Shown: piece after piece, positions 34,034 through 44,300 of the stretch | Layout of the letters: each line of letters starts with the position of its first letter | Position numbering within the stretch: position 1 is the stretch's first letter | Assembly (NCBI GenBank): GCA_016865505.2 | Contig: AP025252.1 | Location: 1,426,001 to 1,490,000 of the forward strand | Source: Bryobacterales bacterium F-183 | Lineage (GTDB): Bacteria; Acidobacteriota; Terriglobia; Bryobacterales; Bryobacteraceae | Direction: 5' to 3' | Length of the DNA: 64,000 bases | Translations under genes and position numbers: made by a program | Notes under the pieces: generated by a model | The model's database searches: none | The model's input: only the letters and a program-made list of their open reading frames with translations | Told to the model about the DNA's origin: nothing

Positions 34034-36361
34034 ATGCGTATGGCCCTTGAAGAGTATCGCAGGAAACGTGACTTTGGTCGCACACCTGAGCCCGCGCCGC
34101 CGGCGAAGTTGAAGAAGTCTGTAGATGAGCTGTCGTATCTGATTCAGAAGCATGATGCGACGCGGCTGCATTACGACTTTCGGCTGGAGTGGCAGGGTGT
34201 CCTGCTGAGCTGGGCGGTGACCAAGGGCCCGAGCCTGAATCCCAAAGACAAACGGTTGGCGGTGCGGACGGAGGATCATCCGCTGTCGTACGGGAGCTTT
34301 GAAGGGACGATTCCAGAAGGCGAGTACGGCGGGGGTACGGTGATGCTGTGGGATCGCGGGACGTGGGAGCCGGAGGGCGATGTCACGGAGGGATTGCGGA
34401 AGGGCAAGCTGACGTTTGTCCTGCATGGGGAGCGGTTGAAGGGCGGCTGGGCGCTGGTACGGATGCGGGGTAAGGCGAGTGAGAAGCGTGAGAACTGGCT
34501 GCTGATCAAAGAGAGCGATGACGAGGCCAGTGATCGCGGCGATGCGTTGCTCGCGGGGCAGACGGTGAGTGTGGCGAGTGAGCGATCGATGGAGGAGATC
34601 GCTGGTGGGACGGGGTTGACGGAGCTTTTGGAGCAGTATCCCGAGGTCCAGTTGGCGACGTTGGTGGAGGCGGCTCCGGAGGGCGAGGGTTGGGTACATG
34701 AGGTGAAGTTCGACGGGTACCGGTTGCTGGTGTTCGTCGCGGATGGCGAGGTGTTGCTGCGTACGCGGAATGCGAAGGATTGGACGGCGCGGTTTCCGGC
34801 GATTGTCGCGGCGGCGAAGAAGTTGAAGGTACATGATGCGGTGCTGGATGTCGAGGCGGTGGTGCTGGATAGCAAGGGACGGAGCGGGTTCCAGCAGTTG
34901 CAGGCGGCGTTGGGAGAGGGCGGCGATACGTCGGTGATTACGGCGTTTGCGTTTGATCTGCTGCATCTGGATGGGGAGAGTCTGGTACGGCTGCCGTTGC
35001 TGGAGCGGAAGGCTCGGTTGCAGAAGCTGCTGTCGCCTAAAGGTGCGATTGCGTACAGCGATCATGTGGTGGGGTCGGGTAAGGCGATGCTTGAGAACGC
35101 CTGCAAGATGGGCTTGGAAGGCGTGGTGTCGAAGCAGGCGGATGCGCCGTATGTCGCGGGGCGGCAGAAGAGCTGGCTGAAGTCCAAATGTACGAAGCGG
35201 CAGGAGTTCGTGATTGTGGGGTACAGCGATGCGAAGTCCGGAGGTCGTGCATTGGGGGCGGTGTACCTGGGGTATCGGGAAGAGGGAGAGCTGCGGTATG
35301 CGGGGAAGGCCGGGACGGGGTTTACGATGGCGAGTGCTAAGGAATTAGCAGCCAAGTTGAAGCCTGTGAAGGAGCAGGTACTGTCGCGCGAGCAGATGAA
35401 GGGTGTGGGCGCGGCGGAGTGGCGGCAGGTGCACTGGGTGAAGCCGGACGCTTTGGCGGAGGTGGAGTTTACCGAGTGGACTGAGGATGGGCGGGTACGG
35501 CATCCATCCTTTCAGGGTTTGCGGGAGGATAAGGTGGCTTCTGACGTAAGGCGGGAGACGGGTGCAGGGCTCACGGTGGCCGGGGTGAGGATTACGCATC
35601 CGGAGCGGGTGATTTCGGAGACCGGGCACATTACGAAGGGCGAGTTGGCGGAGTACTACGGCAGGGTGGCGCCGAAGATGTTGGCGGGGATCGTGCGGCG
35701 TCCGATTAGCTTGCTGCGGTGTCCCGAAGGTGTGGGCAAGGAGTGCTTTTATCAACGGTCGCCGGGGCGGGGATTGGGCAAGCATGTGTTTCCGTTTGTG
35801 TTTGATCACGGCGGCAAAAAGCACGAGTATCTGTACATCGAAGATGAGCGGGGGTTGCTGGAGATTGTGCAGATGGGGGCGATGGAGATCCATCCTTGGG
35901 GCGCGACGATCGATGCGATTGATATTCCGGATCGCATGATCTTCGACTTGGATCCGGCGCCGGATGTGCCGTTTGAGGCGGTGAAACTGGCGGCGCAGGA
36001 TGTACGGCAAAGGCTGCGGAAGCGGGGGATGAAGGCCAATCTGCGATGTACGGGCGGCAAGGGGTTGCATGTTTGGGCGCCGCTGGAGGGGCGTGAGAAG
36101 TGGCCGGAGATCAAGGCACTGGCGGGGGAGATCGCGAATGAGATGGTGGCAGCGTTGCCTGAGGTGTACGTCGCGACGATGAGCAAGGCCAAGCGTACGG
36201 GCCGGATCTTTGTGGACTACTTTCGCAACGACTATACGTCGACGGCGATTGCCGATTACTCGGTTCGCGCGAAGCCGGGTGCTCCGGTGGCGATGCCTGT
36301 AGCGTGGACGCGACTCGAGAGTTTGAAAAGTGCAGATCAGTTTACGATCCACGACGTGTGA
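34034..36361 (+). CDS. ligD: ATP-dependent DNA ligase D (PE-LIG-POL order), slightly truncated
   Basis: The 775-residue protein has the three LigD modules in order: a 3'-phosphoesterase (residues about 10-170, with [16 protein letters not shown] and [12 protein letters not shown]), an ATP-dependent ligase (about 200-510, adenylation motif EVKFDGYR), and an archaeo-eukaryotic-primase-type polymerase (about 520-775, with [22 protein letters not shown] and the [17 protein letters not shown] segment). It repairs double-strand breaks by non-homologous end joining, usually with Ku. The protein ends abruptly at DQFTIHDV, about 25-40 residues before typical LigD C-termini. No ku gene is in the window. 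Start ATG 34034; ATG 34040 is also possible. Confidence 0.92.
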   Translation: MRMALEEYRRKRDFGRTPEPAPPAKLKKSVDELSYLIQKHDATRLHYDFRLEWQGVLLSWAVTKGPSLNPKDKRLAVRTEDHPLSYGSFEGTIPEGEYGGGTVMLWDRGTWEPEGDVTEGLRKGKLTFVLHGERLKGGWALVRMRGKASEKRENWLLIKESDDEASDRGDALLAGQTVSVASERSMEEIAGGTGLTELLEQYPEVQLATLVEAAPEGEGWVHEVKFDGYRLLVFVADGEVLLRTRNAKDWTARFPAIVAAAKKLKVHDAVLDVEAVVLDSKGRSGFQQLQAALGEGGDTSVITAFAFDLLHLDGESLVRLPLLERKARLQKLLSPKGAIAYSDHVVGSGKAMLENACKMGLEGVVSKQADAPYVAGRQKSWLKSKCTKRQEFVIVGYSDAKSGGRALGAVYLGYREEGELRYAGKAGTGFTMASAKELAAKLKPVKEQVLSREQMKGVGAAEWRQVHWVKPDALAEVEFTEWTEDGRVRHPSFQGLREDKVASDVRRETGAGLTVAGVRITHPERVISETGHITKGELAEYYGRVAPKMLAGIVRRPISLLRCPEGVGKECFYQRSPGRGLGKHVFPFVFDHGGKKHEYLYIEDERGLLEIVQMGAMEIHPWGATIDAIDIPDRMIFDLDPAPDVPFEAVKLAAQDVRQRLRKRGMKANLRCTGGKGLHVWAPLEGREKWPEIKALAGEIANEMVAALPEVYVATMSKAKRTGRIFVDYFRNDYTSTAIADYSVRAKPGAPVAMPVAWTRLESLKSADQFTIHDV

Positions 36362-36412
36362 CGGTTCAAGTATGTCTTGACTGGTATATGCGTCTTCGCG
36401 TATATAAAGAGT

Positions 36413-36742
36413 GTGGAGTCTGTCTTCGAGATCATTGCGGAGCCGAACCGGCGAGCGATTCTGAGTCTGCTGCTGGAGGCAGAGCAATCGGTTGGCGATT
36501 TGGAACGGCAGTTGGGGATGCCGCAGCCTGCGGTGTCCAAGCATCTGCGCGTGTTGCGAGATGCGGGGATTGTCGAGGCCAAGGTGGATGCGCAGCGTCG
36601 GTTGTACCGGTTGCGGCCCGAACCCTTACAGGAAGTGGATGCGTGGATTGCGCCGTTCCGTGCGTTTTGGGCTCCGCATCTGGGTGCGCTGGAAGTGCAT
36701 TTGGATCGTATGGCGGCGGCGAAGAAGAAAGGGAAGCGTTGA
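36413..36742 (+). CDS. ArsR-family winged-helix regulator (second copy of the pair)
   Basis: The 109-residue product ESVFEIIAEPNRRAILSLL carries the ArsR helix-turn-helix DLERQLGMPQPAVSKHLRVLRDAGIV. The GTG at 36413 follows AAAGAG. It precedes an SRPBCC gene by 3 bases and so repeats the arrangement of the 12-kb pair. No Cys metal site. Confidence 0.88.
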   Translation: MESVFEIIAEPNRRAILSLLLEAEQSVGDLERQLGMPQPAVSKHLRVLRDAGIVEAKVDAQRRLYRLRPEPLQEVDAWIAPFRAFWAPHLGALEVHLDRMAAAKKKGKR

Positions 36743-36745
36743 GCA

Positions 36746-37282
36746 ATGGCGAATCGCGAGGATTACCAGCCGGGTGCGGCGAGTGGGGCGAGTGTGGAGA
36801 AGGGCGGCGAGCAGTGGAAGCTGGTGTTCGTGCGCGAGCTGCGGCATCCACCGGCTTTGGTTTGGGAAGCGCTGACCGATCCCGCGCAATTGGCGCAGTG
36901 GGCACCGTTTGATGCGGATCGGAATATGGCGGCGGTGGGTCCGGTGACCTTGTCGACGGCGAATGTCCCACAGCCGCAGGTGTCGGAGACGACGGTTACC
37001 GTGGCCGATGCGCCGCGGCTGTTGGAGTACGGCTGGGGTGGCGGGCAGATCCGGTGGCAGTTGGAGCCGCATGGCAACGGTACGCGATTGACGTTGTGGC
37101 ATAGCATCGACCGGCGTTATGTGTCCTGGGGTGCGGCAGGCTGGCATATCTGCCTGGACGTGCTGGATCATCTGTTGGCGGGGGATCCGTTGGGGCGCAT
37201 TGTGGGTCCGGATGCGTTGCAGTTTGGCGGGTGGAAGCAGTTGAATGCCGGGTACGCGGCGCAGTTTGGGGTGGAAGGGTAG
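36746..37282 (+). CDS. SRPBCC-fold (AHSA1-like) protein
   Basis: The 178-residue protein has the AHSA1-like pattern LVFVRELRHPPALVWEALTDPAQLAQWAPFDADRN, then SRPBCC strands ending near GWHICLDVLDHLLAGD. It follows the ArsR gene with a 3-base gap. A function in ligand binding or stress response is possible but unproven. Confidence 0.86.
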   Translation: MANREDYQPGAASGASVEKGGEQWKLVFVRELRHPPALVWEALTDPAQLAQWAPFDADRNMAAVGPVTLSTANVPQPQVSETTVTVADAPRLLEYGWGGGQIRWQLEPHGNGTRLTLWHSIDRRYVSWGAAGWHICLDVLDHLLAGDPLGRIVGPDALQFGGWKQLNAGYAAQFGVEG

Positions 37283-37289
37283 CGATGCT

Positions 37290-37706
37290 CTAGTTTGTGC
37301 CGTCGCGGAGGAAATGTGCGACGGGCGATTGGGGCTGTGCCGTGGTTGGTGCTGGAAAATTAGCAGTGAGCGATTGGCGGATTTCAAAGTAGCGCAGGAG
37401 AAAGTCCCGCTCGTTGCGTCGCGTACGGCGGAGCCAGGTGGTGACTTCCTCATTGCACTTGCTGGTGTTGCATTTGAGGCAGGCGGGTACGACGTTATCG
37501 ATGGTGTAGCGGCCGCCGCGGGAGATGGCAAGTACGCAATCGCGCTGCAAGGGTTTGCCGGTTTCTCCGCAATAGGCGCAGCCGCCGCCCCAGGCATCCT
37601 GAATGGCTTTCCAGTGTTGGGGCGTGAGGTCGTGCTCGACGGCGTCCATGCGCTTTTTGCGGCGTCTGGCGGCGCGGGCCTGGCGACTTCGGCTCTTGGT
37701 GGCCAT
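37290..37706 (-). CDS. HNH-domain protein with Cys in place of the catalytic His
   Basis: The 138-residue protein has a CxxC pair at C43/C46, the core RDCVLAISRGGRYTIDN (residues 55-71), and a second CxxC at C76/C79 in the treble-clef layout of HNH endonucleases. In the family the Asp is followed by His, which activates water. Here the codon TGC gives Cys57. The N-terminus is very basic and may bind DNA. It ends 8 bases from the convergent SRPBCC gene. Activity is doubtful. It is not a mobile-element gene by context. Confidence 0.8.
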   Translation of the reverse strand: MATKSRSRQARAARRRKKRMDAVEHDLTPQHWKAIQDAWGGGCAYCGETGKPLQRDCVLAISRGGRYTIDNVVPACLKCNTSKCNEEVTTWLRRTRRNERDFLLRYFEIRQSLTANFPAPTTAQPQSPVAHFLRDGTN

Positions 37707-37752
37707 TCTGTTCTTCTCTTCAGGATAGAGGGTGGCGGTACACTTTTGAATC

Positions 37753-38745
37753 GTGCTGCAGCTTGAAACTTGGCTTCGGAAGGCGCGGCTGGACGGCTAT
37801 GTCCTGCTGATTATGGGCATGGTGGTGCTGGCATCGGTGCTGCCGGCGCGCGGGGTCGCGGCGGTGGTATTCGACCACGTCACGGACTTTGCGATCGCGC
37901 TGTTGTTCTTTCTGTACGGCGGGCGGTTGTCGCGCGAGGCGGTGATGGCCGGGGTGTCCAACTGGCGGCTGCAACTGTTTGTGCTGGCTTGCACGTACGT
38001 GGTGTTTCCGCTGGCGGGGCTGGGAGTAGCGGCAGTGGCGCGGCCTTCGGTGGATCCGATTATTGGTACGGGGATTCTGTTTCTTTGCTTGTTGCCGTCG
38101 ACGGTGCAGTCCTCGATTGCGTTTACTTCGATTGCGCGGGGCGATGTGCCTTCGGCCGTGTGCGCGGCGTCGCTTTCGAACTTGGCTGGCGTGGTCGTAA
38201 CCCCAATGCTGGTGGGGCTGTTTTTGACGATTCCGGGTACGGCGGGTGCGAGTGGCGGGTCTTCACTGCATGCGGTGAAGGCTGTGGTGGTGCAGTTGTT
38301 CTTGCCATTCGCGCTGGGGCAGTTGCTGCGGCCCTGGATTGCGGAGTGGCTGCTGCGGAACAAGGCGATGTTGAGTTATGTGGATCGCGGGTCGATTCTG
38401 CTGGTGGTGTACACGGCGTTTAGTGAAGGCGTTGTGAACGGGATCTGGCAGCGGGTGGATCTGGTGACCTTGGGGATCATTCTGGGTGCGGCGTGCGTGC
38501 TGCTGGCGATCATGTTGGGCTTTACGGTTTGGACGAGCAGGCGGCTGGGGTTTGCGGTGGAGCAAGAGACGGCGATTGTGTTCTGCGGGTCCAAGAAGAG
38601 CCTGGCGAGTGGGGTTCCGATGGCGAACATCCTGTTTCCGGGGAGTATTGTCGGGATTGTGGTGTTGCCGCTGATGCTGTTCCACCAGATTCAGTTGATG
38701 GTGTGTGCAGCGATGGCGACCAAGTATGCGGAACGCGCGAAGTAG
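37753..38745 (+). CDS. SBF-like (bile acid:sodium symporter family) transporter
   Basis: The 330-residue protein has about ten membrane segments and family-typical segments LLPSTVQSSIAFTSIARGDVPSAVCAASLSNLAGVVVTPML and ETAIVFCGSKKSLASGVPMANILFP, as in the YfeH-like subgroup. The GTG start at 37753 lies about 46 bases from the divergent HNH gene. It probably exports or imports an organic anion with Na+. It overlaps the next gene by 20 bases. Confidence 0.86.
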   Translation: MLQLETWLRKARLDGYVLLIMGMVVLASVLPARGVAAVVFDHVTDFAIALLFFLYGGRLSREAVMAGVSNWRLQLFVLACTYVVFPLAGLGVAAVARPSVDPIIGTGILFLCLLPSTVQSSIAFTSIARGDVPSAVCAASLSNLAGVVVTPMLVGLFLTIPGTAGASGGSSLHAVKAVVVQLFLPFALGQLLRPWIAEWLLRNKAMLSYVDRGSILLVVYTAFSEGVVNGIWQRVDLVTLGIILGAACVLLAIMLGFTVWTSRRLGFAVEQETAIVFCGSKKSLASGVPMANILFPGSIVGIVVLPLMLFHQIQLMVCAAMATKYAERAK

Positions 38746-39085
38746 TCTGCTATTGCTGGTAGCGATTGTCGCGGCGGGGTTGGGGTCGCGCATGGTGCAT
38801 ACGGGGTGGATCGTGTTTGATAAGTACCTGGGCGATGCGCTGTATGCGGCGATGGTGTACGTGATCGTGCGGATGGCTTGGCCCGCGCGGTTGGCGCTAG
38901 GGATCGCGGCGGCGATCATGGTTGGGTTGGAGCTTTTTCAACTGACGGGGATACCGGCGCGGTTGGTGATGGACGAGCGTTTGGGCGTGCGACTGTTCGC
39001 TCGATTACTCGGGACGACGTTTGGTGTAAGCGACCTTGTAGCTTATGCCGTAGGGCTTCTTACCATCCACAAATTGCACAAGTGA
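38726..39085 (+). CDS. DUF2809 membrane protein
   Basis: The 119-residue product has four hydrophobic segments and the DUF2809 pattern SRMVHTGWIVFDKYLGDALYAAMVYVIVRM, including the conserved lysine-and-acidic part of the first loop. The ATG at 38726 overlaps the transporter's 3' end by 20 bases, which couples its translation to it. Function is unknown. Confidence 0.8.
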   Translation: MRNARSSLLLLVAIVAAGLGSRMVHTGWIVFDKYLGDALYAAMVYVIVRMAWPARLALGIAAAIMVGLELFQLTGIPARLVMDERLGVRLFARLLGTTFGVSDLVAYAVGLLTIHKLHK

Positions 39086-39123
39086 TTTGATTGCGTTGGA
39101 CTGACTTTCCCGCATAATGCTGT

Positions 39124-39881
39124 ATGTTTGTCTCACGCCTGATGGCGTATTCCCTATCCGTCTGCTTTGCTGCCGCAGCGTTGCCGGCAAGCGCGGACGT
39201 GATTTTTCCAACATGAATGACGCCGACCCGGGGCAACGGTACGGCCATACTACCTACAACATCCAGAGTGCGGTTCCGACGCGCGGGATGACGTACGTGT
39301 CGATTGGCGCGCCGGTTATGGTGTCGGCTACGGCGCGGCTCGATAACATGCTGCTGGCGTTGGCGGATTCCGGGGACCCGAACTTTGGTACGTCGGCGCC
39401 GGATGTGTACCTGTATACGGATCTGAACGGGGCTCCGGGAGCGGTGCTGGAGCAGTGGGTGAGCGTGCCGGCGGGTACTTCGGGCGGATTGTGTTGCGGG
39501 GTGAGTTTTCTGATCAGCGTGCAGCGGCCGCTGCTCGAGGTTGGCAAGCAGTATTGGGTGGTGGTGGCGGCGAATCCCGCCGTGTACAACTCGCCGGGGC
39601 CTGCGTTTACGAAGATTTCCTGGAAGCAGAACAATATTGGCGATACGATGCCGCTGATTGCGGTGGGTACGACGCCGGGTGGCTCGTTGCCGGTGTACAC
39701 GCCGGAGCAGCGGTTTACGGATACGCTCACGCGTCCGGCGATGGAGTTGCGGGGTACGCCGCCGGGTGTGGTGGTGGTGACGCCGGTGCCGGAGGGTACG
39801 GCAGGCGTTTCCGCTTTGTCGGCTCTGGCGCTGGTGTTTGTGGCGTCGCATGGGCGCCGGCGGCGGCAGGTGAACGGCTAG
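39124..39881 (+). pseudogene. Frameshifted PEP-CTERM-like secreted protein
   Basis: The 5' part, read from ATG 39124, encodes a clear signal peptide (MFVSRLMAYSLSVCFAAAALPASADVIF), but then reaches a stop. The mature domain (NMNDADPGQRYGHTTYN onward) is in another frame. Both frames join perfectly if the T-run at 39203-39207 is six instead of five bases. The C-terminus carries PVPEGTAGV, a degenerate PEP-CTERM motif, and RRRRQ. It thus looks like a PEP-CTERM gene broken by a single-base deletion in a homopolymer. A sequencing error or phase variation is also possible. Confidence 0.75.
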
Positions 39882-39917
39882 TTTTTTAGCAGTCCTGTCT
39901 CTGGTTTCTGAAAATAC

Positions 39918-39962
39918 AAAAGAGCTGACCTTGCCTTACGGCTTGGCCAGCTCTTTTGTTTT
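39918..39962. terminator. Bidirectional terminator
   Basis: AAAAGAGCTG (39918-39927) pairs with CAGCTCTTTT (39948-39957), extended by imperfect inner pairs. GTTTTG follows on the plus strand, and a T-rich tail (TTTTCAG) on the minus. It separates the frameshifted gene from the convergent DUF1552 gene ending at 39979. Confidence 0.8.
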
Positions 39963-39978
39963 GCTTGCGTGCGCGGAG

Positions 39979-41319
39979 TTAAGACTTGGTGAAGACCGGG
40001 CTGGTGATGGTGCCGGTGCTGTCGGAGAAGCTCTCCTGCTCGATCTGCATGGCGCGGAGGATGGAGAGGTACATGTTGGTCATGCGGCCTCCGTCCTGAC
40101 GCCAGTATTGGCCGTGCTTGAGGCCCATGTTGGCGCCGCCGGCGATCATGGTCGGCAGGTTGTGCGAGTTGTGGGTGGTGCTGGCGCCGCTGCCGAACAG
40201 CACGATGGTGTTGTCGAGCATCGCGCCGTTGTTGTCCTTGTAGTGGTTCAAGCGGGCGAGGAAGTGGGCCACCTGCTTGGCCAGGAATAGATCGTACTTG
40301 GCGAAGTCCAACTGGCCTTCTTTGTCGGTGGCGTGGGACAGGTTGTGGTGCGTGCGGGACAGGCCCAGCTTGAGCGGGAAGGTGTCGCTGATGCCCATGC
40401 CGTCCTCACGGTTGAGCATGAAGGAGACCGAACGGGTGATGTCCGCATCGAAGGCCAGGGCGATCAGGTCGAACATGTTGCGGTAGTAATCCGCAGGGTC
40501 GCCGGCGTTGGTGGCTTCGAGGTTCAGGTGCGAGTAATCCTGCTTTTTGAGCGGGATGTCGATCCACTTTTCTGATGCCACGAGGCGGGATTCCATCTCG
40601 TTCAACGTGCTGAGGTACTGATCCATGCGCTCACGGTCCGTCTTGCCGAGGGTGGCGTCGAGCGACTTGGCACTGGAAGCTACGGCATCGACGAGCTTGA
40701 TGCGGCGCTGGAGGTTTTCACGGGCGGAGTCCTGATTGGGATTGTCGCCACGGAACAAACGGTCGAAGATACGGCGGGGGTTGTTCTCCGCGGGTACTGG
40801 ACGGCCGTCGACGTTGTAGGAGATCGTGCCGGTGCGCGAGAGGAAGCCGGTGCCGGCGTCGATGGACAGCACGAGCGAAGGCTGGCGGCAGAACTGTTTT
40901 GTGTTCTGGGCGATGACCTGGTCGAGACCGACGGAGTTGAAGCTACCGGGCTTGGGGTTGTGCAGGGGAGCGCCGGTGAGCCACATGTCGGAGCAGATGT
41001 GCGGGTCTGCCTTGGGGCCGTTGCCGTGTTCGAGGCCGCCCATGAAGCTCAACTGCTTGCGGAAGGGAGCGAACGGTTCGGTGGATTTGCCGAACTGGAA
41101 TTCCGCGCCGGCGCCTTTGGTGGGGAACCAGCTCCACTCATCGATGCCATGTTCCGGCTTGGGCAGCGACATGCCGTTGGCGGTGTAAATCGCACAGAAG
41201 CGGCGGGGTGTCTGGTCCGCAACCTCCGAGCCCATAGCTTCCAGAACCGGGAGGGCGAGCGCCACTCCTCCGATGCCCCGCAGGAATGCGCGACGATCCA
41301 TATGTTTTGCACGCGTCAT
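39979..41319 (-). CDS. DUF1552 protein with Tat signal
   Basis: The 446-residue product starts with a twin-arginine signal ([23 protein letters not shown]) and continues with the DUF1552 pattern [14 protein letters not shown] and [12 protein letters not shown]. The ATG at 41319 follows GGAGG by 8 bases. It lies 21 bases downstream of the DUF1592-type cytochrome gene, one operon. This pair is frequent in Acidobacteria and Planctomycetes. Function is unknown. Confidence 0.88.
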   Translation of the reverse strand: MTRAKHMDRRAFLRGIGGVALALPVLEAMGSEVADQTPRRFCAIYTANGMSLPKPEHGIDEWSWFPTKGAGAEFQFGKSTEPFAPFRKQLSFMGGLEHGNGPKADPHICSDMWLTGAPLHNPKPGSFNSVGLDQVIAQNTKQFCRQPSLVLSIDAGTGFLSRTGTISYNVDGRPVPAENNPRRIFDRLFRGDNPNQDSARENLQRRIKLVDAVASSAKSLDATLGKTDRERMDQYLSTLNEMESRLVASEKWIDIPLKKQDYSHLNLEATNAGDPADYYRNMFDLIALAFDADITRSVSFMLNREDGMGISDTFPLKLGLSRTHHNLSHATDKEGQLDFAKYDLFLAKQVAHFLARLNHYKDNNGAMLDNTIVLFGSGASTTHNSHNLPTMIAGGANMGLKHGQYWRQDGGRMTNMYLSILRAMQIEQESFSDSTGTITSPVFTKS

Positions 41320-41340
41320 AGTATCGACCTCCGTTAACGT

Positions 41341-44300
41341 TTACTTCTGCAGGAACATCGGGCTCTTTACGACATATCGGACCATGTCCTTCATCCGGTA
41401 GTCGCTGGCTTTGAGATCTCGAACTCCGACGGTACGGAGCTCGTGTAGTTCATTGTACGTAAGCGAGCGGCCGGATGCATAGGTGGCCAAATGCTTCAAA
41501 ACGCTGAAGGCAACCTGATCCATACGGTCGTCGGCGAGGTGCTTCTTCAAGCCGTCGACGCCGAAGACCTCGGCGTGGTCGGGAAGAAGCGACTTGGAAT
41601 CCTGCGGTTCTTTCTTGCGGCGGCCGCCGGCATCGTAGTCTTCAAAGGGTACGCCCCAGGGATCGATCTTCAAGTGGCACTGCTGGCAAGCGGGTACGCT
41701 GCGGTGCTGTTCGATGCGCTGGCGGAGGGTGAGTCCGGCGGTGTCCTTGAGGGCGGGTACGTTTGGTGGCGGATCGGCGGGCGGTTCGGCGACAATCTTG
41801 CGGGCGAGCCAGGCTCCGCGCTTGACGGGGTTCGATTCGCGGCCGTCGGAGAGTCCGGCGAGGATCGCGGCCTGGGTGAGTACGCCGCCGAGGTCCTTGC
41901 GGTTGGAGATGGCGAGGGGCACGTAGTTGAAGCCGCTTTCGGTCATCTCCGCCATGTCGTAGTAGCTGGCGGTGGCTTCATTGGCCATCACGAAATCGCT
42001 TTGGATGAGATTGCGCGCGGGCAGATTGTTGCGGATGAGGTGCTTGACGAACTCGATGGGTTCCTGTTCGAGGGCCTTGCGGTTGTCGCGGGTGAGCTTG
42101 GGGTAACGCTTGCGGTCGGCTTCGAGTACGGTGAACTTGTCGAGGCTGAGCCACTGGGCGACGAACTCGGAAGCGAAGCGGGCAAAGCGCGGGTCGTTGA
42201 TCATGCGCTCGACTTCGGTATCGAGTTGCTTGGAGAGCGCGCCGGTGGAGGCCAAGTTCTGCAGGTGCGTGTCGGGCGGGCTGTTCCAGAGGAAGTACGA
42301 GAGCTTGGAGGAGAGTTCCCAGGTGTCGAGCGGCTCGGGTTGCGGGGTGGCGCTCTTTTCGATCAAGAACAGGAACTGCGGCGAGGTCAGCACGGCCTGC
42401 AACGATTCCTTGACCGCATCCTGGAACTTGTTGCCGGCCTTCTGCGAGCGGTTGAAGACTTCGACGAGCGATTGTTCTTCGGCCGGGGTGACAGGGCGGC
42501 GGTAGGCCTTGGAGGCGAAGTTGGAGATCACCTGCTTGGCGTAGACCGCGTCGGGCGTGCCGGGGGCGCGGGTGATGAAGATGTTCGAGTGCGACTTGGG
42601 CGGCCAGACGTCGTAGTAAGGACCTTCAAATTCCACGGAGCGGACGAGGAGGCGAGGCATGTCGCGACCGTCCGTGAATTCGCTGCGGACGCCGATTTCG
42701 TGGATACCGGCGAGGTAGTTGACGTTGTCCTTTTCGACGACGGGGGCGGGGAAGTTGTCGATTGTCCCTTCAAAGACGTACTTGGTGAGGTTGGTTCCTG
42801 CGACGGTTTGGGGCGAGCCTACGGGAGCGAGGGTGCTGCCGCAGTCACGACGGAGTCCCAGGTGGACGCCGACGCGGGGTTGGCGCTTTTCAAAGGTCGC
42901 GAACCGCTTGGCCAGTGCATCGGTAGCGGCGAGCGGCGTGAAGACGACGCGATCGATTTCCTTGACGTTGTCGTACTTGGCCTGGACTTTGAGAGCGCCG
43001 GCCTTCAAGCGTACGGCGAGGTAGGCGGGCTGTTCGAGAGCGCCCGAGAATTCACGGTCGCCAAGCTGGAGGGCGAAGTCCGGCGCGCGGCGGCGGCGTA
43101 CGACAGTGCCATCCTCGGTGGGGCGGCGGGGGCCGGAGGCGGTCTGGATAAGAGACTTGCCGGGTTCGATGAGGGCGGCGAGCTCGCTTTCCTCCAGGGG
43201 GCGGCGGTAGAGGCGGACCTGGCTCAGTTCGCCACCATCAAAGGAGGTGGCCATCTTGAAATCGGCCTTGTCGGCGTCGAACTGGGCGCTGCCGGTGTTG
43301 GCTTTGGCGGCGAGGGTGCCATTTACGTAGATCCGGGTTTGGTTGAGGCCGCGGTGTACGACGACGGCGACGTGGGTCCACTGGCCGGGGCGGAGGGCGA
43401 AGGGCCGGGTGGCGACGGTGGCGGTGGCGCCATCGACATCGCCGAAGGTCTGGAAGCGGAGGGCGCCTTGGGGGCTGGCAACGTCCAGGAACCAGCCGCG
43501 GGTACGGTCCGGGTTGCCGAGGCTGATCAATTGGTAGCGGCCGGGCTGCTTGGTTTTGACCCAGCCGGCGATGGTGAAGTCGCCTTCGCCGACGTGATGG
43601 GGATCGTCGGTGGGGAGGTCGGCGCGGGGTACCGTGACGGTGCTGGTGATGGCTTTGGCGGCGGCAGGCGAGGCGATGTCCTTGGTGGGCCAGGCGCCGG
43701 TCAGGCCGTCGGTTAGCTTAGTGGCGTCGGGGGGGGCCATCTTGGATTCCACGGGGAAGACGTCCACCTGATAGATGCCTTCTTTGGGGATGTTGACGGT
43801 CTTGTCGGAGGCCTTGGCGATGACGGCTCCGGCTGCATTCGCTTCGCGGGGCTTGGAGCCGGGGTCGAGCAAGAGACCGTCGTCGTACTTGGCGGCGGTG
43901 ACGGTGACGCGGAAACGGCCGGAATCCGGGAGTTCGCGCAGGGAGATTTTGAAGTTCGCACGCGGGCCGTAGGTGCCGTCCTCGTCGAACATTTCTTCTG
44001 TGGGGATGGCCGGGCGGAGGAGGAGACCTTGCGGTACCGTGCCCCAGGGCTCGCCCTTGGGGTAGCCGCTGGCGCCGCGGAGGTCGGCGAAGACGGAGTG
44101 GTAGATGCTGTCGAAGTCGCGCCAGCCGCGTACGGTGTCGTTGCCCCGGTAGCCTTCAATGAAGCGGTATTTGGTCCGCATGTAGAAGGGGTCGTAGGCG
44201 AAGGGCTTTTTGGGAGCGAGCTGCGTGACGAGGACGTCCGAGGTTTCGAGCAGGGCGCTGCCGGCGCCGAGAATCAGCTTTTCGGGGAGCGGATCGGGGT

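Noticed and set aside
41491-43716. 741-codon plus-strand frame opposite the DUF1592 gene
   Set aside because: Antisense shadow; Gly/Glu/Val-rich without domain pattern.
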